From: Deltaproteobacteria bacterium
GTDB lineage: Bacteria; Desulfobacterota; Desulfobacteria; Desulfobacterales; Desulfatibacillaceae
Length of the DNA: 64,000 nt
NCBI GenBank assembly: GCA_016235345.1
Contig: JACRLG010000015.1
Location: 1 to 64,000, forward strand
Reading direction: 5' to 3'
Position 1 is the first letter of the stretch. Every line of letters starts with the position of its first letter. The position numbers and the translations under genes are program-made. This document shows positions 52,401 through 60,319 of this stretch, one piece after another. The notes below the pieces were generated by a model. That model searched no databases. It was not told the origin of the DNA and worked only from the letters and a program-made list of their open reading frames with translations.

Positions 52401-52571
52401 GTTGTAGAGCCCTGCGCAGAAAAAATCGTAAAGGGCAGCCACCAGGCAGGTAAGGGCGAAGGAGAGAAGCTCCCTTCTCTGCCGCCAGCGGTCATAAATG
52501 AAAAGCAGATAAACGCCGACCGACAAGGTGATGCTGCCCAGGATCACTGCTGGTATGGATATCGGATTCAA
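49491..52571 (-). CDS. Seven-helix membrane hybrid histidine kinase (3xPAS-HK-REC)
   Basis: A 1026-residue sensor kinase. The first ~225 residues form about seven hydrophobic helices (histidine-kinase N-terminal 7TM type). Three PAS domains follow, each introduced by a SEARYQLL/SEAHLRSVF/SEEKYRSIL helix. The HisKA region has GGIAHDFNNLLMGIQGN, HATPase has NLFVNADQAM, VTDTGCGMEE and GTGLGLATVYG, and a C-terminal receiver has LVILDMVMPEMSGAD. It and the 47161 gene look like tandem paralogues that acquired different input domains. Confidence 0.93.
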   Translation of the reverse strand: MNPISIPAVILGSITLSVGVYLLFIYDRWRQRRELLSFALTCLVAALYDFFCAGLYNARSPVDGIVWQRLQLFSLGFFGIAFITFMADYVRIRSRKALSVLYICLAASSFLILLTDNSFTLSLSRLSIKHRALPFGLGVTYYEAALGPMVIALSAFVLAVIAYTFVRAIMMYRSGKRTKAKPLLWTVGVLLAVLVNDCLVSMNLWQGIYLFEYGFMGMVSLMAFSLAAELGNTGRMRASLKESEARYQLLAQNSRDVIWTSDLSMRFTYCSPSVEHLLGYPLDEFWRKNLRDVLTPGSYKNVMALYHEEALKEMGGTSLENRTRNVEIEYVKKDGATVWTEVNVALMRDSDGRPTGFVGLTRDISARKKVEECLRKSEAHLRSVFDAAQNVGFVTMDLSPDPLVTDFSPGAQRLFGYRREEVIGRRAAMLHMPEDWEAVKGEMELLNSDDGICREVTLLARSRGRVPALVTIHPLKDAEGKLEGRLEVSIDMAQLKAAESALLDSEEKYRSILEGMEEGYYEVDVAGNFTFFNSAMMEILGYSREELKGMNNRTYTSLETSRRLFEVFNKVYRTGEPAQINDYDLIRKDGTLRRVELSASLMKNGLGKAVGIRGIIRDVSEKMAAEEERNKLAMRHEQAQKMEALGTLAGGIAHDFNNLLMGIQGNTSLMLLKAQPNLPHYERLKNIEEYIRAGDALTKQLLGFARGGQFEVKPTNINELLEKCAAMFGRTRKEIRVHRKFAADASTVDVDHGQMEQVFLNLFVNADQAMPGGGDIFLATENISLSRERVSHHGLAPGRYVKISVTDTGCGMEEATMRRVFDPFFTTKDRARGTGLGLATVYGIIKGHLGMVNVYSKEGQGSTFSIYLPASDREAAWEETVSPELVTGDETILLVDDEESILETNADLLRALGYTVLPAQSGREAVEIYRDNKDGIKLVILDMVMPEMSGADVYAGLREINHDVLVLLCSGYAINSLAGRIMDAGCNGFLQKPFTIEQISQSIRAILDSECRENPPEPGRNEPAPP

Positions 52572-52748
52572 GCCGCCCCCCCCCGCTTCTCAAGGCGTAA
52601 ACAAAATGGCGCGTCCGTCGGCCCCGGATTGCCCGGCCAGGGCGAGACGAAGGAGATACCACATCATGTTGTGGATGCTTTTACGGACCATCCCACATAA
52701 AGTGGATTTTGCTGATGATAAAAAATTTTCCGATTTTCAAATGTGATC

Positions 52749-52776
52749 AGTTTAACACCATTCGATTTTTAGTCAA
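52749..52776 (-). promoter_or_regulatory. Sigma-70-type promoter upstream of the 1026-residue kinase
   Basis: On the minus strand TTGACT (52776-52771), a 16-base spacer and TAAACT (52754-52749), about 180 bases before the kinase start. The long leader has no other recognised feature. Confidence 0.45.
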
Positions 52777-52829
52777 GTTTTTCAATGAGTTGTTTTGAGA
52801 ATGAATGTCAGGTGGCCGCCTTCTGGGAC

Positions 52830-53927
52830 TCATCTTCCTGATATACCCTGTGTTTTGGCCGTTCCGGCCCCCAAGGCGTCGGTGAGAAGCCGGGCCACCT
52901 TGTCGTGGCCGGTCCGGGTGAGATGCCCGTCGAGAATGTAAAAATCCTCGGGGCGGAGAATTTTTGAAAGATCCAAAACCACGATCTTTCCTGCCCAGTC
53001 CGGCCATCTGGATGAAAGCCTTTCCTTTACGAGACCCTGGCTGAAACCCGTGTAAACGTTATGCGGCCCCACTTCAAAGGCGATGACCGAAACGCCCGAA
53101 AGGCCCTGGCCTCCGTAGGCCGCAACCGCGTTAAGAAAAAGTTCCGCAATGCGCGACGGCACCGGAGGCGGGGCCATGTTCCTGCGGAATCCGGACTCGT
53201 AACGCAGCTTGACGTACTCGTATTTCATGTACTGGAAAAACCGGTAATCCTTGTCGCCCGGCAGTATGGCCAAAGCGTCGTATTTGGATCGCGGCATTGG
53301 CTTCATCCGGTTGCCGCCCTTTTCAAAGGCGAGATTTTCGCTGTAGTCGTTATCCGAGTACTGGATTATGAGGACCTTCAGGCGGGGCGAGAAAAACCGG
53401 CTGGCCAGGGCCATTTCCCGGACGGTGCCGTAGGAGCTGACCCCGGCGTTCAGCACCTTTTTTCCGGTGAGGCGTTCAAGCTGCTGCGGAAAGGAGTCCT
53501 CCTGGTCCACTCCCCAGCCCATTGCCTGGGAATCGCCCGCAACTATTATTTCAGGCTCCGAAAGGCTTTCAGCGTCGTCCCTCAAGCCCGCCTGATTGAC
53601 CGAAAACCCGTTGGAAAACTCGATGTTGGAAAAAGTGCAGGTTCCCGGTTTCAGGGTATATCCCAGGGTCGGGTCGTACCGGGCGCAGGAGGGAAGGTAC
53701 TGGATTTCCCTGGCGTCGTTGATCCAGTACTGGACCTGGACTTCGGCCCGGACAGGCTCCGGGGCGTACGAGAGGACTCCGGGGTTTCTTACTGCCAGAT
53801 AAAAAAAGCCCTCCAGAATCAAAGGGGGAACCACGGCGGCCAGGGCGAGGACGAAACCTGCGGTCAGCACCCGAAGGGCCATCCTTCGGCGGCGCTGGTT
53901 TACAGTGTGCTTGTCTTCGGCGGTCAC
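52830..53927 (-). CDS. Membrane-anchored SGNH-hydrolase-like protein
   Basis: A 365-residue protein with one N-terminal membrane anchor (LTAGFVLALAAVVPPLILEGFFYLAV, about 19-44) and an extracytoplasmic SGNH domain. The nucleophile motif is AGDSQAMGWGV near residue 130, an SSYGTVREM segment follows, and the Asp-His pair is in LDGHLTRTGHDKVA near the C-terminus. Such proteins are esterases or glycan O-acyl-modifying partners. It starts with GTG at 53927, overlapping rsmE by four bases (GTGA). Confidence 0.78.
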   Translation of the reverse strand: MTAEDKHTVNQRRRRMALRVLTAGFVLALAAVVPPLILEGFFYLAVRNPGVLSYAPEPVRAEVQVQYWINDAREIQYLPSCARYDPTLGYTLKPGTCTFSNIEFSNGFSVNQAGLRDDAESLSEPEIIVAGDSQAMGWGVDQEDSFPQQLERLTGKKVLNAGVSSYGTVREMALASRFFSPRLKVLIIQYSDNDYSENLAFEKGGNRMKPMPRSKYDALAILPGDKDYRFFQYMKYEYVKLRYESGFRRNMAPPPVPSRIAELFLNAVAAYGGQGLSGVSVIAFEVGPHNVYTGFSQGLVKERLSSRWPDWAGKIVVLDLSKILRPEDFYILDGHLTRTGHDKVARLLTDALGAGTAKTQGISGR

Positions 53928-54664
53928 GACCTGCCCCTCAAATCCCCGAAAAGATACTGAACCAGGACGAGGGCCGAAACCGCTGCAGTTTCGGCCCGCA
54001 TTATGCGCGGCCCAAGGCTTGCGCTTTTGAACCCGGCATCTTTCATGCCTTCGATTTCGGATTCGGTAAGCCCCCCCTCAGGGCCTATGACCACAAGAAC
54101 CGATTTCGGCGGATTTTGGGGCGCAACAGCCGAAAGGGGCGTTTTGTCCTCCTCCCAAAAGGCCAGCGCGAAATCGAAATCCCGCCCCATGCTGCAAAGA
54201 GCCTCAAGATCAACGGGCCTTTCGATCCTGGGCGTAACGGAAAGCCCGCACTGCTTTACCGCCTCGCGGGCTATGCGCTCCCACCTTTTGATCCGGCTGT
54301 CTGTTTTCTCGGCATTGGGACGCGCCACAGACCGCTTTGCCTCAAAGGGGACAAAGGCGGAAATTCCAAGCTGGGTCGCTGAATTGACGACAAAATCCAT
54401 CTTGTCGGATTTGAGAAAGGCCAGAGCCAGGGTGACGGAAAGGGCAGGGGGCGGGGCGAGGAGCGTTTCCGTTACAAGGGCCGTGACCCGGTCGGCCTCA
54501 GCCTTCTCGATGCGCGCAACGGACCGGTTTCCGACGCCGTCCAGAATCTCGATGGCGTCCCCGGGGCCAAGGCGCAGAACCCTTATGGCGTGCCGGGCCT
54601 CGGAGCCCGTAAGGCATACTTTCTGCCCCGGCTCATACTGGCCGGGAACGTGAAACCGACGCAT
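53924..54664 (-). CDS. rsmE: 16S rRNA m3U1498 methyltransferase
   Basis: A 246-residue SPOUT-class methyltransferase that modifies U1498 of 16S rRNA. The trefoil-knot motifs are VLVVIGPEGGLTESEIEGMKDAGF and LGPRIMRAETAAVSAL at the C-terminus. The N-terminal PUA-like domain contains GSEARHAIRVLRLGPGDAIEILDG. I use the ATG at 54664; a TTG at 54670 in frame is also possible. The downstream SGNH gene overlaps its stop. Confidence 0.93.
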   Translation of the reverse strand: MRRFHVPGQYEPGQKVCLTGSEARHAIRVLRLGPGDAIEILDGVGNRSVARIEKAEADRVTALVTETLLAPPPALSVTLALAFLKSDKMDFVVNSATQLGISAFVPFEAKRSVARPNAEKTDSRIKRWERIAREAVKQCGLSVTPRIERPVDLEALCSMGRDFDFALAFWEEDKTPLSAVAPQNPPKSVLVVIGPEGGLTESEIEGMKDAGFKSASLGPRIMRAETAAVSALVLVQYLFGDLRGRS

Positions 54665-54767
54665 TTCCAATACCCTTTCCGGCGATACATATTTTCTGGG
54701 TCGTCAAATTTCGGGGCTGCCGGAATCCGTTCGGCGAGGAAGCCGTCAATTCCGTCTCCAATCCAGT

Positions 54768-55358
54768 TTATGGCGCATCTGATGCAGGCCCGCCTACTGC
54801 GCTGATGGTCATGGTGACATCGTCGCCCACAATTAAGCGCCCGGCGGTCATCCCAAAATCGCGCCTGTTTATGATGAAGCTAGTCGTAAACCCCATGAGG
54901 CCGCCCACTTCGGAGTCATTTCCCCTGCCTTTGAACCGGGCCGATACGGTCAGGGGTTTTGTGACGGATAGAAGAGTGAGGCGGCCAGCCACCTCGTAAG
55001 TATCGTTACCAGCCTGTCTTACCGAATCTGAGATAAAAACAATGTTGGGATAGATTTTTGTGTTGAAATAGGTCTTGGATTTCAAATGGGCGTCAAGGGT
55101 GTCACTTGCCGTGTCTATTGAATCTGCATTCACAACTAAAGCCACCCGGGAATTTTGGGGCGCCTTTTCATCAAAAAGAATCGTGCCGGTAAGCTCGTTG
55201 AAATGGCCCTTAAACCGAAATGCTCCAAGGCACTTGATGCTGAAACCAACCGTTGAATGGACGGGATCAAGCTTGTAGGGATCAGCGCCTCCCGCAAATC
55301 CGGCGGTGAAAAAAAACGGAAGGCAGAAAAGCAGGACTCGCATTGAAGGTCGCCGCAT
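54768..55358 (-). CDS. YceI-family periplasmic lipid-binding protein
   Basis: A 196-residue protein with a signal peptide (VLLFCLPFFFTAGFAGG, about 8-25) followed by the YceI lipocalin-like fold: YKLDPVHSTVGFSIKCLGAFRFKGHFNELTGTILFD, then ADSIDTASDTLDAHLKSKTYFN and FIINRRDFGM. YceI proteins bind isoprenoid or amphiphilic ligands in the periplasm. It follows the tandem TetR gene by 12 bases and may be co-transcribed with it. Confidence 0.92.
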   Translation of the reverse strand: MRRPSMRVLLFCLPFFFTAGFAGGADPYKLDPVHSTVGFSIKCLGAFRFKGHFNELTGTILFDEKAPQNSRVALVVNADSIDTASDTLDAHLKSKTYFNTKIYPNIVFISDSVRQAGNDTYEVAGRLTLLSVTKPLTVSARFKGRGNDSEVGGLMGFTTSFIINRRDFGMTAGRLIVGDDVTMTISAVGGPASDAP

Positions 55359-55370
55359 GGCGGAACGCTC

Positions 55371-56864
55371 CTATCCGTTTTCAATCTGGTTGGTAAAGAG
55401 AAAAAACGAGGGCATGAAAACGAAAACCAGGGTCTCGTAAATCCTTCGCCTGTAAAAATCCGAATCGGTGGGTACGCCCATGAGGTTGGAAAGATAATCC
55501 GGGCTTCCGGCAAAGGTGTAAACCATAGTTATGATGGTGTAGAGCCACAGCCGGACCGTTTGCTCCGGGGAATCGGGAGGCATGAAGGCTTTTATGGTGT
55601 AAAGCATCCGGGCGTGGAAGCGCGCAATGTAATCGAAGCCCACCACGTGCCGGAAACGCGCGTACTGTGGGATGTTGTGCATGAGAAGGCCAATGGCTTC
55701 GGGATTTTTGAAGATGTAGTCGAGCGCCCTTTTCAGATAGAGGGCGAAAATCTCGTTCACGTCAAGGCCGGTGAGCCCAACTCGCCACTCCTCGGCGGCC
55801 CTGGTGAACTCCTCGAAAAGGTCCTTTGCCACGGCCTCGAAAAGGTGCTCCTTGGTGGGATAAAAATGATGAATCTTGGTGAAGTCGAAATTTCCGGCCT
55901 GGCCTATCATGCGGATGCTGGCCGCGTTGTACGGGTGGCGCGAAAAAACCTTCCTGGCCGCCCGGATTATCCTTTTCCTGGTTTCCTCGCTCTTGCCCCC
56001 GCCGTTTCCCGCCTGCCCGTTGCCTGCCTTTTCCCTGGCCTTTTCGTCGTCCCGGTCTGCGGGGCCTGTTGGATGAGGAAGATGGGCTGAATTTTCCTCA
56101 TCGATTGCCTGGGGCGTTTCCTGTAAAGCCGAAGTCGGCCTGTTTCTGGAAAGAACCTTCAGAACCGGGCGGAACAGGAACCTGAAGGTTTCATGGACCC
56201 AGGACCTGTAATCCTCTTCAGATTCTATCCCCAGGGCCATCCTGTGAAAATCGGCGGCCCCCACGAAATGGGAAAGGGAGAGGATGAAGACCAGGAGGAA
56301 CATTTCGGTTTCCAGGGGCGGCGCGCCTCCTAAGGCTCTTCCGCCCACCATCTTCTGGGCCTTTTCCCTCACGTCGGTCATGCGGTTCAAGCCGGGCAGG
56401 GCCTTTTCCAGGCTTCTGGCCTCTCCCATGTTGAGCATTATGGCCCGGTACGACTCGGTTCTTTTAAAGCCGTGATTTATGATGTCGTCCAGGAACCTGT
56501 CAAAGCCCTCGTCCGAGCTCAAGTTCCGGAGATTTTTCAGAAAGGGCGGACCGCTATCCAGGACCCGGTCTTCCAGGTATTTGGCCACCTCCTCGAAAAG
56601 GGCCAGCTTGGAGCCGAAGTAATGAAGCACAAGCGGGTGCCGCACACCCGCCTCGTCGCCTATCATCCTTATGCTGGCAGCGCTGTAGGGGTAGCTGGTG
56701 AAGACCTTTACGGCAGCGGAAAAAATCCTCTGCCGGGTTTCGGCGCTTTTTCCGGCAAAAGCCTCCCCAAGGCCCTGCGCGTCCTTCGGGTGCGTCCGGC
56801 CTCCGACCGGGCCGACCCCGGAATCGCCTGACCCCGGAGCTTCGTCTTTGGGTTCACGTTTCAT
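55371..56864 (-). CDS. Tandem-fused double TetR-family regulator
   Basis: A 497-residue protein containing two complete TetR units. Unit 1 has its HTH at about 39-92 (TRQRIFSAAVKVF, SAASIRMIGDEAGV, HYFGSKLALFEEV). Unit 2 has its HTH at about 291-350 (TRKRIIRAARKVF, NAASIRMIGQAG, HHFYPTKEHLFEAV). A Pro/Gly-rich linker (about 241-290) joins them. Each has its own ligand-binding-type helical domain. It is divergent from the glycyl radical enzyme locus and two near-identical sites lie between them. Starts at 56882 or 56936 are possible, but they lack a ribosome-binding site. It is the likely repressor of the locus. Confidence 0.88.
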   Translation of the reverse strand: MKREPKDEAPGSGDSGVGPVGGRTHPKDAQGLGEAFAGKSAETRQRIFSAAVKVFTSYPYSAASIRMIGDEAGVRHPLVLHYFGSKLALFEEVAKYLEDRVLDSGPPFLKNLRNLSSDEGFDRFLDDIINHGFKRTESYRAIMLNMGEARSLEKALPGLNRMTDVREKAQKMVGGRALGGAPPLETEMFLLVFILSLSHFVGAADFHRMALGIESEEDYRSWVHETFRFLFRPVLKVLSRNRPTSALQETPQAIDEENSAHLPHPTGPADRDDEKAREKAGNGQAGNGGGKSEETRKRIIRAARKVFSRHPYNAASIRMIGQAGNFDFTKIHHFYPTKEHLFEAVAKDLFEEFTRAAEEWRVGLTGLDVNEIFALYLKRALDYIFKNPEAIGLLMHNIPQYARFRHVVGFDYIARFHARMLYTIKAFMPPDSPEQTVRLWLYTIITMVYTFAGSPDYLSNLMGVPTDSDFYRRRIYETLVFVFMPSFFLFTNQIENG

Positions 56865-56894
56865 ATCCTTCTTCAATAACATATAAAAGCAGGT

Positions 56895-56979
56895 CCGGTA
56901 AATAAATTTACCGGGCGTAGAAATTTTTCTTGACACGCTGCATCAGGGGGGCGTATAGAGAATTTACCGACCGTAGAAA
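56895..56979 (+). promoter_or_regulatory. Promoter and twin operator-like sites of the glycyl radical enzyme locus
   Basis: TTGACA (56930-56935), 18 bases, TATAGA (56954-56959) form a sigma-70 promoter pointing at the small-subunit gene. A perfect palindrome CCGGTAAATAAATTTACCGG occupies 56895-56914. The motif AATTTACCG-NN-CGTAGAAA occurs at 56905-56923 and again at 56961-56979 (56 bases apart), on either side of the promoter. Two matching sites for a regulator with two DNA-binding domains is a tidy fit. The start of the TetR gene lies 30 bases to the left. Confidence 0.68.
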
Positions 56980-57063
56980 ACTTTTGGAGATGGAAATTCT
57001 TTTTGACGGCGACAAAATTCCGGTTCTTGAAGTCAATTTTTTTCTCATAATTTTTTACATACG

Positions 57064-57117
57064 TAAAATTTGATGCCTGAAAAAGAGCGGCCTGAAAAGG
57101 CCGTCAAAATAAATTTT
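57064..57117 (+). other. Leader hairpin in the glycyl radical enzyme mRNA
   Basis: CGGCC-TGAAAA-GGCCG (57088-57103) lies within weak AAAATTT/AAATTTT flanking complementarity, in the roughly 260-base leader between the promoter and the first start codon. It may be only a stabilising structure. No riboswitch class is recognised. Confidence 0.35.
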
Positions 57118-57223
57118 AGGCAATAACTGATTGTTACCGGGCAAAAAAGGAATGGGGAGAGTTTTTTACGCGTGTGATTTTTTGGGAGGAAAATCCCACG
57201 GGACCAACACCAAGGAGGGAGCC

Positions 57224-57388
57224 ATGAAAACATGCCGGATGTGCCGCAGGTTTTTCGAGGACGGAAGCAATCCAAAAAGGGGCAGGTGCGTAAGACGCGT
57301 CATTTATATGACCCAGGCATGTTTCATGGAGCGTCCCGTCACGGCGGAAAAGAACGCCTCCCAGTGCCCGGACTTTCAGCCGAGATGA
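57224..57388 (+). CDS. Small Fe-S subunit of a fumarate-adding enzyme (BssC/MasC-like)
   Basis: A 54-residue protein with a CRMCRRFF start, then CVRRVIYMTQACFM and a final CPDF, a four-cysteine pattern suited to one 4Fe-4S cluster like the small subunits of benzylsuccinate synthase. AAGGAGG lies 6 bases upstream of its ATG, which decides the start over a longer ORF from 57131. It directly precedes the catalytic-subunit gene, as bssC precedes bssA. The identity rests on size, cysteine pattern and position. Confidence 0.78.
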   Translation: MKTCRMCRRFFEDGSNPKRGRCVRRVIYMTQACFMERPVTAEKNASQCPDFQPR

Positions 57389-57434
57389 TCAATAAGACCG
57401 CGAACAGAGAGTATTGAACCTCAAGGAGGGTTAC

Positions 57435-59945
57435 ATGTCTTCCAATGCCGCTTTAAAGGATCAGAGCATAGAGGAGCTGGAAAACCAGCGTCAATGGTGG
57501 TGGGCCGCAGAAAAGCGCCGTTCCAAGCGCCTTGATTATCTTCGCAAGGCCATGTGGAAAAAGGGCGCAGTAGGCGGTCTCTACAACCCGGGCGTGAAGG
57601 TTGACCTGGAAAAAGGGCAGCTTGCCATGGAGCCCTGGACCGCCAACCAGGCCTTTCCCGAACCGGAGCCCATACGCTTTGCCAAGGAACTGGCCCATTA
57701 TCTCGACAACAAGACCATCTTCATCACCGACAAGGCCCAGCTTGTGGGCTACGTTGGAAGCCTTCCCCACACCATTTTCTGGGACCCGGCCATGGGGGAG
57801 ATGCTGAACGAGGAAGTCTACAACGACGCCACGGTCATTCCCGATCCGGTTGACGACAACCTTAAGGAAGTCGCCAAACTCTGCGATTTCTGGGCCGGAA
57901 AGACCATGCAGAGCCGCATCATCCCGCAGTTCGACCTGGAGGACATGATGAAGATCATGTCCGGCGCGGTTGGATGGGGCCTTCCCACCTCTCGAAGCGG
58001 CTATTCGGGTAAGGACTACGAGTACCTCATGAGGGGCGAGCGCGGTTTCGCGGACATCGTGGACGACATCAACGTCCGCTATCTCGAAGTATACAACCAG
58101 TCGCATTCAGGAACGCCCAAAAAGAACGCCAGCGAGCTTGTGGATCAGTTGAACTACTGGGAGGCCATGAGGATAGTGCTGGAAGCCGCCATCCGCCACG
58201 CCGGGCGCTACGCGAGGCTTGCCCGCATCCTGGCCGAAAACTACGAGTCGGACGCGACACGCAAGGATGAGCTTTTAAAGATCGCCGAAACCTGCGACCG
58301 GGTCCCGGCCCACGCGCCGCGCACGCTCCAGGAATCCCTTCAGTACGATCTTTTCATCCAGCTCTTTTCCCGCACCGAGGCCGTTGAAGGCGCGTGGCCC
58401 GCCCGCCCCGACTATTACCACTGGGCCATGTACAACAAGGACGTCAACGTCGAGAAAAACATCACCCGCGATGAGGCCATAGACCTTGTTGGCGAATTCC
58501 TCATAAGGGCCGCAGAAGTGGGCCAGTACAAGCCCCGCTGGACCAAGGAGGGCCTCCAGGGCATAGACGGCACCTGGGTATGGACCCTGGGCGGCGTGAA
58601 CCCGGACGGCACCGACGCCTGCAACGACCTCACCGTGGCCCTTCTCCAGGCGGCGCGCCTCGTTCGGGTGGCCAACCCCACCTTCGCCTTCCGCTGGCAT
58701 CCCAAGGTGAAGGACGAGGTGATGCGGGAGGTCTTCGAGTGCATACGCCACGGCCTTGGGTATCCGTCCATCAGAAACGATCCTCTTCTCATCCAGAACT
58801 CAATGCACTGGCACAAGCACCCTTTGAAGGAGGCCCGCACCTGGGTTCATCAGGCCTGCATGAGCCCGTGCCCCACCACCAAGCACGGATTCCAGCCCAT
58901 GCGCATGGCTTCGGCCACCGCCAACTGTGCGAAGATCGTGGAATACGTCTTCACTGCCGGATTCGACCGGGTCATTTCCATGCAGATGGGTGAAAAAACC
59001 CAGGACCCGCGCACCTTCAAGGATTTCGAGGAGGTCATGGCGGCCTGGGAGGCCCAGATGAAATGCATTTTCGGCCTTCTGGTGCGGGCCGTGAACCGGG
59101 GCCGCACTGTGGCTCCTGAAATCACCCCCAGGCCCTATCTTTCCGCCGTGTCGGAGCGGAGCGTCGAAACCGGCAAGGACGTTTGCGACCCGTCCCTTTC
59201 GCGCGGCAACGCATGGATAACCGGCTTCACCTGGGTTGAAAACCCGGACAGCCTTGCAGCAGTCAAAAAGCTCGTTTTCGATGAGAAAAAATACACAATG
59301 GACCAGCTCGTCACCGCCCTTGAAGCCAACTGGGAAGGCTTTGAGGAAATGCGCATCGATTTCGTGAAAAACGCGCCCAAGTGGGGAAACGACGACGACT
59401 ACGTGGACGACATAATGGTGCGCTGCCTGCGCATGGTGGCCGATTACTCCATGGAAATGGAATGCCCGTCCGGCAACTCCTGGCCGCTTCTTCCCGAAAA
59501 CGTCTCCGGCAACATCCACTACGCCAACATGGTGGGCGCGCTTCCCAACGGAAGGCGACTTGGGGACGCCCTCTACGACGGCGGCATCAGCCCCGGCCCC
59601 GGTCTCGACAAGAAAGGCCCCACGGCGGTGTTGAAGTCCTGCGGCAAGATCGACCACGTTGCCGACGGCAGGGCCTTCCTTTTGAATCAGCGCCTTTCGC
59701 CCTCCCAGCTTTCCGGGGAAAAGGGCTACCAGCTCTGGAAGGCCTACATCCGTACCTGGGCCGACTTAGGCCTCGACCACGTCCAGTTCAACATGGTCTC
59801 GGACGAAACCCTGAAGGCCGCCCAGCGCGACCCGGAAAAATACCAGGAGGTCATCGTGCGGGTGGCGGGTTACTCCGCGCACTTTGTGGATATCTCCAGA
59901 AAGACACAGGACAATATCATCCAGCGCACCATCCAGGGCATTTAG
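57435..59945 (+). CDS. Fumarate-adding glycyl radical enzyme, catalytic subunit (AssA/BssA/NmsA family)
   Basis: An 836-residue glycyl radical enzyme of the X-succinate synthase family, which adds a hydrocarbon to fumarate. The glycyl radical site is VRVAGYSAHF with Gly812 near the C-terminus. The active-site cysteine is in WVHQACMSPCPTTKHG; Cys475 has the right spacing to Gly812 (about 337 residues, close to BssA), and Cys479 is the second. The family-type N-terminal helix region and the SERSVETGKDVCDPSL segment are present. Length and motif fit AssA/MasD or NmsA as well as BssA, so the substrate (alkane, alkylbenzene or methylnaphthalene) is open. AAGGAGG precedes the ATG. No activating radical-SAM gene is in the window. 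Confidence 0.93.
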   Translation: MSSNAALKDQSIEELENQRQWWWAAEKRRSKRLDYLRKAMWKKGAVGGLYNPGVKVDLEKGQLAMEPWTANQAFPEPEPIRFAKELAHYLDNKTIFITDKAQLVGYVGSLPHTIFWDPAMGEMLNEEVYNDATVIPDPVDDNLKEVAKLCDFWAGKTMQSRIIPQFDLEDMMKIMSGAVGWGLPTSRSGYSGKDYEYLMRGERGFADIVDDINVRYLEVYNQSHSGTPKKNASELVDQLNYWEAMRIVLEAAIRHAGRYARLARILAENYESDATRKDELLKIAETCDRVPAHAPRTLQESLQYDLFIQLFSRTEAVEGAWPARPDYYHWAMYNKDVNVEKNITRDEAIDLVGEFLIRAAEVGQYKPRWTKEGLQGIDGTWVWTLGGVNPDGTDACNDLTVALLQAARLVRVANPTFAFRWHPKVKDEVMREVFECIRHGLGYPSIRNDPLLIQNSMHWHKHPLKEARTWVHQACMSPCPTTKHGFQPMRMASATANCAKIVEYVFTAGFDRVISMQMGEKTQDPRTFKDFEEVMAAWEAQMKCIFGLLVRAVNRGRTVAPEITPRPYLSAVSERSVETGKDVCDPSLSRGNAWITGFTWVENPDSLAAVKKLVFDEKKYTMDQLVTALEANWEGFEEMRIDFVKNAPKWGNDDDYVDDIMVRCLRMVADYSMEMECPSGNSWPLLPENVSGNIHYANMVGALPNGRRLGDALYDGGISPGPGLDKKGPTAVLKSCGKIDHVADGRAFLLNQRLSPSQLSGEKGYQLWKAYIRTWADLGLDHVQFNMVSDETLKAAQRDPEKYQEVIVRVAGYSAHFVDISRKTQDNIIQRTIQGI

Positions 59946-60071
59946 CCTGGCCGTCCACAAGCGCGATCCGCTGTGTTGCGCTTCGCCGGGCGCGGTGCGC
60001 ACGTATCACGATACGCTTACGCCCGCGCCCGGCTCGCGCGCCTTGCGGCTCATCGCTTGTGATCGGCCAGG
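59946..60071 (+). repeat. Post-stop palindromic repeat, copy 4 (glycyl radical enzyme gene)
   Basis: Begins directly after the TAG: CCTGGCCGTCCACAAGCG, CGATCCGCTGTGTTGCGCTTC, hairpin GCCGGGCGCGG / CCGCGCCCGGC with apical CGTAT/ATACG, and closes with CATCGCTTGTGATCGGCCAGG. Outer arms CCTGGCCG/CGGCCAGG and ACAAGCG/CGCTTGT both pair. Confidence 0.9.
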
Positions 60072-60166
60072 AGGCGGTCCTTTTTGGAGTATGAAAAGAA
60101 AAAGATCAGGGAAACGATAAACAATAAACACCGGGTGCGCAACTACGCGGAAAAGCGCCCGGTGTC

Positions 60167-60222
60167 GCCGTGGGAGCGGCTTGATTCCGGCTTGGCCTCT
60201 CCCACGGCCCGCTTTTTATTTT
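60167..60222 (+). terminator. Intrinsic terminator between catalytic and small subunit genes
   Basis: GCCGTGGGAG (60167-60176) pairs with CTCCCACGGC (60199-60208) and is followed by a T-rich run (CTTTTTATTTT). A second hairpin, CACCGGG-GCGC/GCGCCCGGTG, lies just upstream. It should end most transcripts after the catalytic subunit. Confidence 0.7.
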
Positions 60223-60237
60223 AATCGAAAGAAAGAG

Positions 60238-60319
60238 CCCGTCACCCCGGCGCATGCCGGGGTCCAGAAAAGGGTTGCAGGCATTAAAAACTGGATTCCG
60301 GCTTTCGCCGGAATGACGG
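60238..60319. repeat. CCGGAATGAC-type dispersed palindrome
   Basis: Arms GTCACCCCGGCGCATGCCGGGG and CCGGCTTTCGCCGGAATGAC (with TCCAG / CTGGATT inside) flank a short centre. Palindromes of this kind are widespread in proteobacterial genomes. It is the only copy in the window. Confidence 0.75.

Noticed and set aside
56936-57000. A sigma-54 promoter in front of the glycyl radical enzyme locus (TTGACACGCTGCAT)
   Set aside because: The GG-N10-GC spacing is not met, and the same bases form a better sigma-70 -35 element with TATAGA 18 bases downstream.
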